From assembly GCA_035541995.1 (NCBI GenBank), contig DATKMG010000666.1, positions 1-42,451 of the forward strand: a stretch of DNA of 42,451 nucleotides, given 5' to 3'. The notes beneath the pieces are model-generated. The model had not been told where the DNA came from and searched no databases. It was given only the letters and a program-made list of their open reading frames with translations. The stretch is from DATKMG01 sp035541995 (lineage in GTDB: Bacteria; Acidobacteriota; Terriglobia; Versatilivoradales; Versatilivoraceae). The position numbers and the translations under genes are program-made. Shown piece after piece: positions 1 to 9,800 of this stretch; the first letter of the stretch is position 1, and every line of letters begins with the position of its first letter.

Positions 1-168
1 GTCTATTATGTCCCGGATATGAGACATAGGCAAGCCGGTGTAGGATCAGCTAAAGAAAAAAATCCAGCCGCTTTGTGTCTTTTTGGCTTTGGTTCGAGTT
101 TTGTTCGGTGGGGTGTTGCCGCTTCCTGGAAAAGAGTTATCAAGAGACACCATCCCTAAGCCTTCGGA

Positions 169-387
169 TTAGAATTGCCAGGCTCCGCCCCGGCAGCATT
201 CCGGTGCGACAGGTACATCGGGGACGTTGTGTTGGAATGCCTCCACCAACGACGGCGACGCATCAATGCCACAGACGTTCAGCCCTTCGCTAACCAGGAC
301 TTTGTTAATGGGGAAACCAGACCCGCAGCCTAAATTAATGACATCGTCCCCGCGTGGTGGCGTGTGCGCCCAGTCGCGAGTACACAC
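169..387 (-). pseudogene. SAM-dependent methyltransferase fragment
   Basis: The 72-residue reading frame contains a clear class I SAM-binding motif I (INLGCGSGFP), followed by a segment ending in the motif II acidic position (VCGIDASPSLVEAF). This matches the core of small class I methyltransferases. Such enzymes are normally about 200 residues; here only the SAM-binding strand and the next helix remain, and the similarity stops after about residue 58, as after a frameshift or deletion. I therefore call it a decayed remnant. It lies in a stretch with no intact gene, near a partial tRNA, which fits a degraded mobile or accessory region. The substrate cannot be inferred. Confidence 0.6.
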
Positions 388-830
388 TTGGGATCAGTGA
401 CGAGGAATCGCTAGCTCCCATTCATCCACAAAGTCAAAGTTAGATCGGAATTACGGACCAAAGGAGAAAACAGAAACTTGTCAGAAATAAGGCAGCAATT
501 AGCGCCACGAGGTTTGCTAAGTTGTTGGATATCCGTTGAGGCGACACGAGTTAAGTTATTGAAAAATGGCTTGCCGTCTGCCCTGGGCGCAGGGGGTCGT
601 TAATATCCTTAGTTGAGTTGGGAGTCGATTGATTGCTTTGGTGTCCCCGGAATTCCCCACAAGAAGGTTTCTTTTCTTGTGCTGTAATTTGTGCCGTAAC
701 CCCCTTTCAATTCCGGTTTTCTTAGTCAGCTATGGCTTGTTACAGATTGTTCAAATATGCGCTGAAACCCTTGTTGGATAAGGATTCCAGCGCAAATAGT
801 AACAGTCAGAAAAAGCTAGAGGATAGAATC
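388..830. other. No recognisable gene
   Basis: I find no supported coding region or RNA gene between the methyltransferase remnant and the tRNA fragment. The bases look like decayed accessory DNA. I looked for an integrase remnant next to the tRNA fragment and could not support one. Confidence 0.5.
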
Positions 831-873
831 GACACGCATGAGGTCGCAGGTTCAATTCCTGCACCGCCCACCA
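831..873 (+). other. 3' half of tRNA-Val(GAC), att-like scar
   Basis: This is the 3' half of a tRNA gene: an apparent GAC anticodon (831-833), the 3' strand of the anticodon stem (GCATG, 836-840), a variable loop, a perfect T-arm (GCAGG 846-850, loop TTCAATT, CCTGC 858-862), the acceptor 3' strand ACCGCCC (863-869), a discriminator A and an encoded CCA (871-873). No matching acceptor 5' strand (GGGCGGT) or D-arm lies upstream, so it cannot be a functional tRNA. Integrating elements that target tRNA genes leave exactly such a duplicated 3' half at one end, so an attachment-site scar is the likely explanation. The valine identity is inferred from the anticodon position and the acceptor sequence. 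Confidence 0.7.
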
Positions 874-1032
874 GTTTAACCCATCTGGGGCCGCTAAACG
901 GCGAATTCTGGAGTGCTGAGACCCGCGAAGCCCCATACAAGCCGGCAAATACAGCCTCGCAGGGCCATAGCGCTTGCCCGCTCAGCCCTCCAGTTGTTGA
1001 TTCACCTTGGTTGTCCTGGTGGTTCTTCTTGC

Positions 1033-1374
1033 CTAGTCAAGAGATAGAGAGTCCACCTTGATGGTGTCCCCGTCTTTCTCTCCGGTTACCGTGGCTCTCA
1101 GGTGATTGGTCTTTTTAGTGGCCTTAAGCGCTGCCAGCGCCTTGTCGTTCCCCGCAGAGTCAAACATCAGAAAAGTGCCGTCGGCTGTAATAATCCCATA
1201 ACCACTCCCTTGGCACTGGAGTGCACACTTAGTGGTATGCTTGTCCGGATCGCTTTTCACCTTAGCTGCACACATACTGTCCACTAAGGCCACTCCTTTC
1301 CATGTTTCGGATGCAGCCTGCAGCCCTAAAGAGAATGTGGCCAGTATGGCCAGAACCAGGAACATTCTTTTCAT
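1033..1374 (-). CDS. Small secreted cysteine-containing protein
   Basis: The 113-residue protein begins at an ATG preceded by a strong Shine-Dalgarno sequence (GAGGAGGA); a longer in-frame extension lacks such support. Residues 1-20 are a Sec signal peptide (basic MKRM, hydrophobic core, cleavage near LQA-AS). The mature part has three cysteines, in the motifs DSMCAA and TTKCALQC, and ends with a beta-rich segment (LRATVTGEKDGDTIKVDSL). I recall similar short exported proteins with a DSMCG-type motif and a GDTIKV tail in many Acidobacteriota genomes, where they are uncharacterised. The cysteines could bind metal or form a disulfide; nothing in the sequence decides. It stands alone, with no operon partner. 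Confidence 0.75.
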   Translation of the reverse strand: MKRMFLVLAILATFSLGLQAASETWKGVALVDSMCAAKVKSDPDKHTTKCALQCQGSGYGIITADGTFLMFDSAGNDKALAALKATKKTNHLRATVTGEKDGDTIKVDSLSLD

Positions 1375-2046
1375 GTGTCCTCCTCTATTGATTTTGAAAA
1401 CAGGAATTCCAACGAAAGATATTGCCTCGTCGCAACAAATGCTCCAACTGAGCAGCTTGGCTCTTATCTCTGGTGAATATTCCCGGAAATGGCATTCTAT
1501 TGCCCTCCTCATCCACAGAGAGTCGCGAGAGGCACGCCCACGGGAATTCCCTTTTTCACGATAAATTAATCTTACCGGCAATTGCCTCTAGATTCAAGGA
1601 GACTCTTGTATGGGGATATGCGACGGATCTCTGGCCCAATTCTGCAGGGGCTCTTCACTGACTAGGTGGACTAACTGGAATCGTCTATCTGTCGAATAAG
1701 TAGTAGCTGGAAAGCGATGTTCCGCCGACCGTCGCGCACGATCCTAGCCGCCAATCCTGCCGTCCACAAATTCTACTTGTGTTGTTGCTCCGTCTGTTAC
1801 CCCTTGCAAGACTGTTCAGGAAGAATTAGAGTCTTGCCTAAATCAAAAATCTACGAGCAGTTTTTAATTAGTTTCTGTCGCGAAACTCGCATTCAGCAGC
1901 CTATCTGCTTTGCGAGTTTCTCGGGGAAATACCCATGGGACCGGGCTTTTGTCTTTCGAATCCTGACCTATGTTTTCCTTCCTATTTCTGCGTTGCTGGG
2001 GGCGCAATTTCCGGATGTGCTTAGACAGGCCGTCTCCTGGCTCAGT
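1375..2046. other. Gene-free stretch of about 670 bases
   Basis: Apart from the ribosome-binding site and presumably the promoter of the small secreted protein at its left end, I see no supported gene. A 116-codon plus-strand frame (1717-2067) has no recognisable domain and no convincing ribosome-binding site. Confidence 0.5.
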
Positions 2047-2511
2047 TCAAGCGAGATCTTGAAGTAAGGAACTCTGGGAGCAAGCCCGCAGGGCTAACCT
2101 CTTCACAGTTTGCACCATGCTCATCAGGCCCATCCCCTTTCCCATGGAGATATTTTGACGGAAGATTTTTTCGACGATGTCCGGAGAGACCGTTGCCACC
2201 TCCTCGGGACGTGTCCCTGAGAGGGTCTTGTCTAATATCACCGCCAAGGCCTTCGCCGACACACCAGAGGGATTCTCCACAGCGAAATAAAACTTGAGAG
2301 ACCCGTCGGGGTTGGGAACTGCCCATGCAAACGCATCCGATTCGCAGAAAGGGACTCGATGGTCTTCAGCAAAAGGTCGCCGGGCAATGTCGGGGGGCAC
2401 CTCTTTGAACCGGTCTGCATAGCTGATCAGGAAACTTGCTCGTTCAGACTCGTCACTCACCATCGCCATCGTCTCGAGGAACTCTCTTAGTCTCTCCGGA
2501 CAATCCCTCAT
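2047..2511 (-). CDS. SufE-like Fe-S cluster assembly protein
   Basis: The 154-residue protein has the SufE fold pattern: an N-terminal helical segment, then the sulfur-accepting cysteine region (VPFCESDAFAW, Cys56), a beta segment, the helix AKALAVILDKTLSGTRPEEV and a C-terminal MGLMSMVQTVKRLA helix that matches the usual GL..M...IK.LA ending. In SufE the cysteine accepts persulfide from the desulfurase SufS and passes it on for Fe-S assembly. The family usually reads GCxSQVW here, so the CESDAFAW variant marks a divergent branch. The ATG has a strong Shine-Dalgarno sequence (GGAGGGG). It lies 35 bases downstream of a rhodanese gene, which suggests a two-gene sulfur-transfer operon. No sufS, sufBCD or other suf gene is in the window. 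Confidence 0.8.
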   Translation of the reverse strand: MRDCPERLREFLETMAMVSDESERASFLISYADRFKEVPPDIARRPFAEDHRVPFCESDAFAWAVPNPDGSLKFYFAVENPSGVSAKALAVILDKTLSGTRPEEVATVSPDIVEKIFRQNISMGKGMGLMSMVQTVKRLALRACSQSSLLQDLA

Positions 2512-2546
2512 AGATTGCGTCCCCTCCTTAAATAGTAACCTCCCTC

Positions 2547-3410
2547 TTACTTCTCAATCGGAATGTCAACGAGGTTCCCCCATTCTGTCCAACTCCCGTC
2601 GTAGTTTTTGACATTTTTGAATCCCAGCAGGTACTTGAGAACAAACCAGGTGTGGCTGCTTCTCTCTCCGATACGGCAGTAGGCGATGATTTTCTCATCC
2701 GGGTTGAGTCTGTTCTCTTCCAGGTAGATCTGATTGAGTTCGTCGGCACTTCGAAACGCCCCGGTCTCGGGGTTGATCGCCCTGGACCAGGGGATATGCT
2801 TTGCACCGGGGATATGCCCGCCTCGCAGAGCACCTTCATTGGGATAATCGGGCATGTGCAACCGTTTGCCCGTGTATTCATCAATTGAGCGGACATCCAC
2901 CAGGGGCAGTTTTAGCTCGGTATGCTTCAAAACCTCATCACGAAAGGCCCGGTTCACACTGTCATCCCTCTCCTGAACTTTGTATTGGGTCTCTGGATAC
3001 TGTCGAACCTCGCGGGTCAGCATACGCCGCTCTCGTTCCCATTTCACTCGACCACCGTCCATGACCTTGGCCCGAGTGTGACCAAAGAGTTGGAAGACCC
3101 AGAAAGCGTAACAGGCCCACCAGTTGTTCTTGTCACCATAAAAGACAACCGTCGTGTCGGCGGTGACTCCAATCCGCGACATGAGTGATTCAAATCCTGC
3201 CTTTCGAATGTAGTCCCGACGGACCGAGTCGTTGAGATCGTTGGTCCAGTCCACGTGTACAGCACCCGGTATATGCCCGGAAGAATACAGCAGAGTGTCC
3301 TCATTAGACTCGATAATGCGAACTTTCGGGTTTTCAAGGTTAGTGGCTACCCAACTGGTCGCCACCAAAACGTCGGGATGGGCATATGTTCTTGCTTCTG
3401 TGGCTTTCAT
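2547..3410 (-). CDS. Two-domain sulfurtransferase (rhodanese)
   Basis: The 287-residue protein has two tandem rhodanese domains (about residues 12-130 and 155-285), as in thiosulfate or 3-mercaptopyruvate sulfurtransferases. The C-terminal domain carries the catalytic cysteine in the active-site loop CRIGERSSH (Cys245), followed by the conserved GFKNVKNYDGSWTEWGN ending. Both domains have the HIPGA box (SGHIPGAVHVDW and GGHIPGAKHIPW). The CRxGERSSH loop points to a thiosulfate:cyanide type rather than the CGSGVTA loop of mercaptopyruvate enzymes. The chosen ATG has AGGAGAA upstream; a TTG codon directly before it is the alternative. It is the first gene of a pair with the SufE-like gene, so the persulfide could feed Fe-S or thiolation chemistry (inference). 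Confidence 0.9.
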   Translation of the reverse strand: MKATEARTYAHPDVLVATSWVATNLENPKVRIIESNEDTLLYSSGHIPGAVHVDWTNDLNDSVRRDYIRKAGFESLMSRIGVTADTTVVFYGDKNNWWACYAFWVFQLFGHTRAKVMDGGRVKWERERRMLTREVRQYPETQYKVQERDDSVNRAFRDEVLKHTELKLPLVDVRSIDEYTGKRLHMPDYPNEGALRGGHIPGAKHIPWSRAINPETGAFRSADELNQIYLEENRLNPDEKIIAYCRIGERSSHTWFVLKYLLGFKNVKNYDGSWTEWGNLVDIPIEK

Positions 3411-3760
3411 CAAGATTCTCCTTTCAGGCTCAGATCAAGATGTATTTCGGTGCAGAAATTGTAGGGGCCCGGTGTTCCGTGTTCTCGACATTAGCAGACA
3501 TGCCACTTCACATCCTTGCCGAAGTTCCGTATTCGTCCATAATCTACCTTTGGACCCAGGAGGGGCTTGGCTTACAGGGTGGACCCACCCGGCGACTTAC
3601 TGCAAGGTTTTGCTATCGAATAAGGAATAAGTCCTCGTCCTCAGTATTTTAACAGCCAGGAAGACGAGAGCAAACATATCCCCATAGGGGCCGACATGAC
3701 GTGAACTGCTGGAACTTGGCGCGTGCTTCATCAATCCGGTCGAGGGATCCCGGCAATCAG
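3411..3760. other. Gene-free stretch
   Basis: About 350 bases between the rhodanese gene and the RsbRD-N-like gene. I see only the Shine-Dalgarno sequence and presumed promoter of the rhodanese gene. Confidence 0.5.
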
Positions 3761-4222
3761 TTAGACGGCTTTCCTCGCTGCCGGCACCGCGACCAGTCGG
3801 GCACTTTCGTACCCCTTCACTGCATAGTAGATGGCCTTATCAAAGAACCGGCCAATCATGAGAGCCAGTTCCTCTTGCTGGTAAAGCTGGACCGCGGAAC
3901 TCAATCCTTGATTTCTGCGAATGTAATCCCAAAGATGTTCTTTGGTGAGGATCACTGCGCACACTACCTCATACAAGGGAACGCCTTCTTCGTGACGTCG
4001 CCGGCCCACCTCGCCGTAGACGGCCTGTATGTTGGTTTCGTTCTTTTCAGACAACCACCGGCCGAGATTATGATAGACATCATAAATCCGACGGTGGACT
4101 TCTTGAGGGGGAATCCCGTGGAAATAAGGGGTTTTGGGGTTCCGTGCGAGGTCACTCATAACTTCATTAGTGAGGTCCTCTGCGTGTGTTTCAACCATTT
4201 TCATCAGGTTGGGTAAAACCAT
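3761..4222 (-). CDS. RsbRD N-terminal-like helical sensor protein
   Basis: The 153-residue all-helical protein resembles the N-terminal domain of RsbR/RsbD-type stress regulators and some histidine kinases: an early ARNPKTPYFHGIP segment, a helix with RRIYDVYHNLGRWL, then GRRRHEEGVPLYEVVCAVILTKEHLWDYI and a long C-terminal helix. In RsbR proteins this globin-like fold senses a signal and is followed by a STAS domain; here there is no STAS or kinase domain, so it is a stand-alone sensor module. The ATG is backed by a very strong Shine-Dalgarno sequence (AAGGAGGAG). It has no close partner gene. The family call is by pattern of conserved residues; the ligand is unknown. Confidence 0.65.
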   Translation of the reverse strand: MVLPNLMKMVETHAEDLTNEVMSDLARNPKTPYFHGIPPQEVHRRIYDVYHNLGRWLSEKNETNIQAVYGEVGRRRHEEGVPLYEVVCAVILTKEHLWDYIRRNQGLSSAVQLYQQEELALMIGRFFDKAIYYAVKGYESARLVAVPAARKAV

Positions 4223-4559
4223 GGTCTCCTCCTTTTTCTGCCGAAGAAGCTCAGAGCGATCAGAAAATGCGGGGACGACTTGGTCATCCCAGGGCGTTCA
4301 TCGGCAGGCTCTCGCGAGTTAAGTTCGACAATTCGATGTGCTCACCCCAACTCTCTTACATGTGGTCACTGGCAACCTGCACAATCACGCCAGCATCTGG
4401 CCATGCATTTGTTCTCTAGCAACAGCTAAGCCTTTCCAGAGAAACCTCACCGCGACGGTTGAACTTTGCTACCGCTTTGCTTCGGACTTTTCCCGACGCC
4501 TCAGTATCCTGATAAACAGTATACATCCCCCTCCCTCCTGCTTACAAGCCAGGTGGTGG

Positions 4560-4870
4560 GGTAGGGTGCAATCAAAACTGACGGGCAATATGGGTGCCGG
4601 TAATGCCATGTCCCGGGGACTCGCGAAAGTAGCCAGGGGCGGGGACTGCGGTCGTCCGCGCTTTGTCCTGGCCCCTGGAACTAAAGCCACCCGGCACCCT
4701 CACCCTGAAGGGGTGACAGGACAGGCTGGCACCCTTTCCGGGTGCGGACCCATGGGCCCCTGGGAACGAATGTCCAGGGGTATCGCGGCGAACCCTGTCG
4801 CCGCTCAACCCCTGCTGATTTCTCTGGTCCTTTCAGGACGTCTTGCGCCTTGCAGGCCCTTCAGCTTAGA
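4560..4870. repeat. Palindrome-rich intergenic region
   Basis: The 713-base gap between the RsbRD-N-like gene and the channel gene contains a dense run of short inverted repeats: CCAGGGGC with GCCCCTGG about 30 bases later (4633-4678), TCACCC with GGGTGA around a five-base loop, CACCC with GGGTG, and several GGGGCC/CCCCTG blocks. No reading frame here looks like a gene. The pattern resembles the interspersed palindromic repeats common between genes in Acidobacteriota-like genomes. The left part of the gap (4223-4559) shows nothing I can name. Confidence 0.5.
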
Positions 4871-4935
4871 TTGCATCCAAGAGAACCTTGATCCATGGAT
4901 CATCCGCCCCAAAAAATGTTACACTGCACGCCACA

Positions 4936-6699
4936 ATGAGAAAGTCGATTCTTCTATTTCTGGCTACCTCTTTGACTTTGTCAATGGCTTTCGCGCAGCC
5001 TCAGTCCTCCGAGCAATCTGCGAAAGCAGGGGAAGCTCAACCGGTTGACCCGTTAGATCGGACCACCCCTCGCAAGGCTCTGGTTCGGTTCATCGATTTG
5101 GCACAGAAAGGGAATTACGAACTGGCAACGCAATACTTGCAGCTCAAGGTTGGCCGCGTTCGGAAGACAGAAGCGGAAGGAGTGGAACTGTCAAGGCAGT
5201 TGAAAGTCCTGCTTGATCGAAACTGGGAGGGCCAGCTGAATGCTGTCAGCAACGACCCCTCGGGGAGATTGGATGATGGTTTACCTCCCGAGTTGGAGCG
5301 AGCCGGAGAGATTCGGATTGAAGGAAATACGGTCGCCCTCCTGCTCGTCCAAGTGTCCGAGAAAAATGTGGGGAAAGTCTGGTTGATCTCCGCGGAAACT
5401 CTCAGACAAGTCCCCGAGCTTTACGAGCTCATAAAGTTCCTGGATTTCGAAGAACACCTCCCTGAAGTGCTGGTGCAGACCCGTTTCCTTAGCATGCCTT
5501 TGTGGCAATGGATTGCCATTATCCTGTTGTACCCTGTCGCTCTTGGGGTCGCCTGGTTCATCCTTTTAGTGCTCGGGTTGGCGAAATGGGGGATCCAGCG
5601 AGGACTCAAATGGATCCGGCGGCAAAGCTGGAAGGTCCGTCCGCATCTTCCACGTCTCGGACCAGTGACACTCCTGTTGATGCTTTTACTCCACTACAGT
5701 TTTCTTAGGGCACTTGGGGTTCCTCTGCTTTATCGGCAGTATTATGGCCAGGTAGTGGGAATCCCCGTGGCCATAGCCGTTTATTGGATGCTGGCCAGGA
5801 TGACTGACTTTCTGTCCGGTCGCCTAGCTGCCCGCCTTTCCAGGACCAGCGTGGCCCTCGCAAACTCCGTTTTCCTTCTCGGACGCCGAATCCTCAAGGT
5901 GGTCATCCTTGTCCTTTTGGTTCTGCTTGTGCTCCAGTCCTTTGGGGTGAACGTTAGCGCAGCCTGGGCCGGCATCGGAATCGGCAGCATAGCCCTGGGT
6001 CTTGGGGCTCAAAAAACTCTGGAGAACCTCTTTGGAGGCATTTCCCTCCTGAGCGATCAGACTTTTCAGGTGGGGGATTTCTGCAAGGTAGCTGACCAGT
6101 CGGGTACGGTCGAAGATATAGGATTGAGGTCCACTCGCATCCGAACGATCGATCGGACCGTGGTGACGATCCCCAATGGCGCCTTGTCCAATGCTAACCT
6201 GGAAAATATCAGCCGTCGCGACAAGATTCTTTTTAAGCTCACCCCCGGGTTGCGTTTCGAAACTTCGGCAGATCAGCTTCGTTTTCTGCTGGCGGAAATA
6301 CGCAAGTTGCTCTACCAACATCCCAAAGTCGAGTCATCGTCGGCTCGAGTGCGCTTGCTGCGGTTTGGTCAATCATCGATTGATCTGGAAATTTTCTCCT
6401 ATATTCTGACCACGGATTATCCGGAGTTCCTGGCCATTCAGGAGGACCTCCTCCTGCGCATCATGGACCTCGTTGGGGAATCCGGGACAAGCATGGCTTT
6501 TCCATCCCAGACCCTTTACCTCGGCAAAGAAACCGGACCAGACCAGGAGAAAGCCCGCGCTGCGGAAGCCGAAGTGGAGCGCTGGAGAAAGAACAAGGAG
6601 TTGCCGTTCCCAAACCATGATCCGGCCACGATTGCTAAAGTGGAGAACACCCTAGAGTATCCGTCGCCGGATTCCGCATTGCGTAACGCCAAAGAATAG
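4936..6699 (+). CDS. MscS-family mechanosensitive ion channel
   Basis: The 587-residue protein has a signal peptide (MRKSILLFLATSLTLSMAFA), a periplasmic N-terminal domain (about residues 25-190), several membrane helices (about 190-340) and then the MscS core: a glycine/alanine-rich pore helix with SIALGLGAQ, the segment NLFGGISLLSDQTFQVGDFC and the beta domain GTVEDIGLRSTRIRTIDRTVVTIPN. A long C-terminal cytoplasmic part follows. MscS channels gate under membrane tension and release solutes in osmotic downshock. It is longer than E. coli MscS (286 residues) and resembles the large periplasmic-domain subfamilies. The start is chosen at the signal peptide; an upstream in-frame ATG at 4888 would spoil it. 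It sits 116 bases before the giant fusion gene on the same strand. Confidence 0.92.
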   Translation: MRKSILLFLATSLTLSMAFAQPQSSEQSAKAGEAQPVDPLDRTTPRKALVRFIDLAQKGNYELATQYLQLKVGRVRKTEAEGVELSRQLKVLLDRNWEGQLNAVSNDPSGRLDDGLPPELERAGEIRIEGNTVALLLVQVSEKNVGKVWLISAETLRQVPELYELIKFLDFEEHLPEVLVQTRFLSMPLWQWIAIILLYPVALGVAWFILLVLGLAKWGIQRGLKWIRRQSWKVRPHLPRLGPVTLLLMLLLHYSFLRALGVPLLYRQYYGQVVGIPVAIAVYWMLARMTDFLSGRLAARLSRTSVALANSVFLLGRRILKVVILVLLVLLVLQSFGVNVSAAWAGIGIGSIALGLGAQKTLENLFGGISLLSDQTFQVGDFCKVADQSGTVEDIGLRSTRIRTIDRTVVTIPNGALSNANLENISRRDKILFKLTPGLRFETSADQLRFLLAEIRKLLYQHPKVESSSARVRLLRFGQSSIDLEIFSYILTTDYPEFLAIQEDLLLRIMDLVGESGTSMAFPSQTLYLGKETGPDQEKARAAEAEVERWRKNKELPFPNHDPATIAKVENTLEYPSPDSALRNAKE

Positions 6700-6815
6700 C
6701 CAGTGGCGGATCTTGACGGCACGACTGAAAGCTGCGCGAGGTTTCCTCGCCAACGGAGCTCGAACCGCGTATCTTCGACGACGCGGCCAATGAACGATTG
6801 AAATCCCTCAATAAG

Positions 6816-9800
6816 ATGAACAGAAGGAAATGGAGCGTGCGTAGGTGTTTGTTTTGGATGGGCAGCGCTGGCCTGCCCGTGGTCCTGATCAGCCTCGCCT
6901 TCATTCACACTCCTTGGGGGAGGGTATGGTTGTTCAGCTTGCTCCAAGCCAAGCTCCAACAAACGACCGGTCTCCGAGTTGAGGCCAAGAACCTCAGATT
7001 CAACCTATTTACACTGCGGTTCGAACTAGAGAGTGCTGTCGTTCACACATTGGACTCCGCCGGGTTGCCCGAATTAGCCCAGGCTCAGCATGTGTTGATT
7101 CAGCTGCCACATCGTGAACTTTGGCATCCTTCCCTTAAAGCTCTTCAAATCAGCATCGAACAGCTCTCCATCAATCTGCTAACGACTCGGGGTGGCCGCA
7201 GAAACTGGCCATCTTCACAAGGAGGAGGCTTTCCGACTCTGCCAAAGGAGTTGCCTCTAACTTCGGTGGCGGTCTCCAACTTTTCCTTTTCCTGGAAAGA
7301 TGAGCCAAATAGTGTGGAGCTCCGGTCTCCTGTGGGTCCGTTGAGTCTGAGCAGGGAGTTAGGCCAGGAAGGCTCGTCCCTCCGTTTTCAAGGTGTCCAT
7401 AACGGCCAGATCCGATGGAAAGCTGAGGCGCTCCCCTTCCACGACTTTAAGGTGCGGGCCGTCTTTCGCTCTGGCCAACTGAATGTTGAAGATGTTCAGC
7501 TGAAGTCCGGTGCTTCTTCGACAACGTTCCAGGGGTGGTGGCACCCTTCCGGATCGCCCGAGTTGGACCTTCATGTCCAGGTAAGACTGGATACGACAGG
7601 ACTCAGTCAATTCCTGATTTTACCGTTCCCGATGCAAGGGCAGATCAACGGAGATTTGCTGGTCTCAGGGACAACGGCCATCCCTCGAGTTCATGGAGAC
7701 CTGTCTGCAACGGATCTGTTGTTTGCCGGCCTGAGAGTTAGGCCAATCAAAGCATCGGCCGATTGGGAAGGGGCCAGTCCAGTGATCATGCTCCGGAACC
7801 TGGAGGGTGGTCTGCTGTCGGGAAGTTTCAAGGCACATGGTCAATTCGCTTTCCCGAAAACAGGAAGATCCAGCCTCTTGTCAGCCGAGCTGAGAGGAAT
7901 TGATCCAGAGGCAGCACTAAACTTGTGGAGAAAGAGCTGGCCAGCGGTGGGCCGAGGAACCATTCGCATGGAAGCTTCCTGCCCCGAACTGATGTGGCAG
8001 AAAGGACAAGCCGACGTCGCCTTTGAGTTTAAGTCGCATAGGAACCACCTGGGGGCAGTTGCAGGGGTTTCCGGGAAATTCTCTCTCAAGCAGGAGGGTG
8101 ACCAGACTACGCGCTTAACGGTCCAACAATTCCAGTTGCCCGGGACCCAGGGGCACGGATCCTTCGTAGTCCAAGGCGAAGGCCGACAACTGGAAGGTCA
8201 AATTCAAGTATTGGTCGACAGTGCCCGGGAGTTGTTACCTGCCGTGGAGGAGTGGATGCAGAAACCGCCGGGGACTTTGCAACCCATTTCTATAGATGGT
8301 GCTCTCAGGTTGAATGCAGAGTTGTCTGGCAGCTTGCATAATCCTGTTCTCGCCGCTGAAGTCCAAGGATCCCGGATTGCTTTGGGTCGGGTCCATAATG
8401 TTGTCGTCAACTTCAACGGCAACTTCACTCCCCAACAAGTGCAAATCGAGAATTTCCGGCTAGACTGGGAAAACCAATCCCTGCAGGGGAGTACAGGAAT
8501 CGATTTCTCCGCTCCCGCAACATCTATCAAGCTGAAGGCTGAGGGCCGGGAAATCAACCTGCCGAATGTGCTTGAAGGGCTTGGGCTCTCTGTCCCATTA
8601 AAAGGGACATCCGATCTAAGGATTAGTGCCTCTGGCCCGTTTTCGAGCCCCGAGGCTGGCCTTGAGTTTGATGCCCGATCTCTTGAGTATTCCGGCGAAC
8701 CATTGGGCCGCCTGACTGGCCACCTCCAATGGCACCCGCATCAGTTGGTTTCAGGCAAATTGCGGCTCGAGAAGCCTCAGGGGGGAGAAATCGGGGTTCT
8801 GGAAGCCGCAGGTGGCCTAAACCTGACGGCGAAATCGTTCGATTTCCAGCTCAAAAGCAACCCGTTGTGCATTTCCAATCTCCGAGTTCCCGGCGGTGTT
8901 CCATTCAGTACCCGATTGCAGCTGGAAGCGCGGGGACAAGGAAACATAGACGCTCCCACCGTGGATCTAAAAGCGAGCAGCTTGGACACTGTGATCGGCG
9001 AAAGAGACATTGGCGCCATCGAGCTTAGAATGGGCCTTGCCCGACACCGAGCTGAGGGTACAGTACAGGTTCCTCTTCTGAATCTAAGCAGTCGATTGGA
9101 AATTGAATCGCGGTCACCCTATTCCTCCGACTTCCAAATCAGTCTTGACAACTTAGATCTGGCCAAGCTTTCCATCCCCGTTGGCAACAGGCAGTTGCTT
9201 GGTGGAGTACTAAAGGGAAGCATTGCTGGAAAACTTGACCTGCATCAACCTGAGACCCTGGAAGGCAAAGCAACCTTGGAAAAAGCCCTTGTCATCATCG
9301 GGGGAAAGCAATTTGTCAACGAGAACCCGTTGCACATCTTGTTCTCCAGTCAGCAGATCGAGTTTGATACGGCCGGCTTTTCCAGTGGGGATTCAAAATT
9401 GAGTTTTTCCGGTAAGGTTCCGATCGGCGAAAAAGCTCCACCCGGGGTATTTCAGCTTCGCAGCTCTTTGGGATCCGAGTTCCTGCGATCACTCGTACCC
9501 CAAGTATCGATTGTCGGCCCGGAGGGAAGAATCGACACAGAATTGTCGGCCAGCGGGGTCCGCAATAATCTTGATGTCACAAGTACGGTCACGGTTCACG
9601 GAGGATCATTGCTTGGACTTGGCTTCTCTCTGCCTTTTAGCAAATTGGCAGCCAATTTCTCCCTGAAAGAAGATTACCTGGATTTGCATCAGTTGGTGGC
9701 CGAGATTGGGGAGGGTAAGATCCAGGCTACGGGAATGGTTCCACTGGCTCTATTAACAAAGAGCCCTCCATCAGTCACAAACAAGAGGGGTCCGAGCAAA

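Noticed and set aside
75..293. 72-codon plus-strand frame near the left edge
   Set aside because: It runs antisense to the methyltransferase remnant and has no recognisable content.
1717..2067. 116-codon plus-strand frame
   Set aside because: No recognisable domain, no good ribosome-binding site and an unusual cysteine-rich start; most likely chance.
4338..5048. 236-codon plus-strand frame through the palindromic gap
   Set aside because: It covers GC-rich repeats and overlaps the signal peptide of the channel gene in another frame; no protein-like pattern.
5824..6321. 165-codon frame antisense to the channel gene
   Set aside because: Shadow of the MscS-family coding sequence; no domain of its own.
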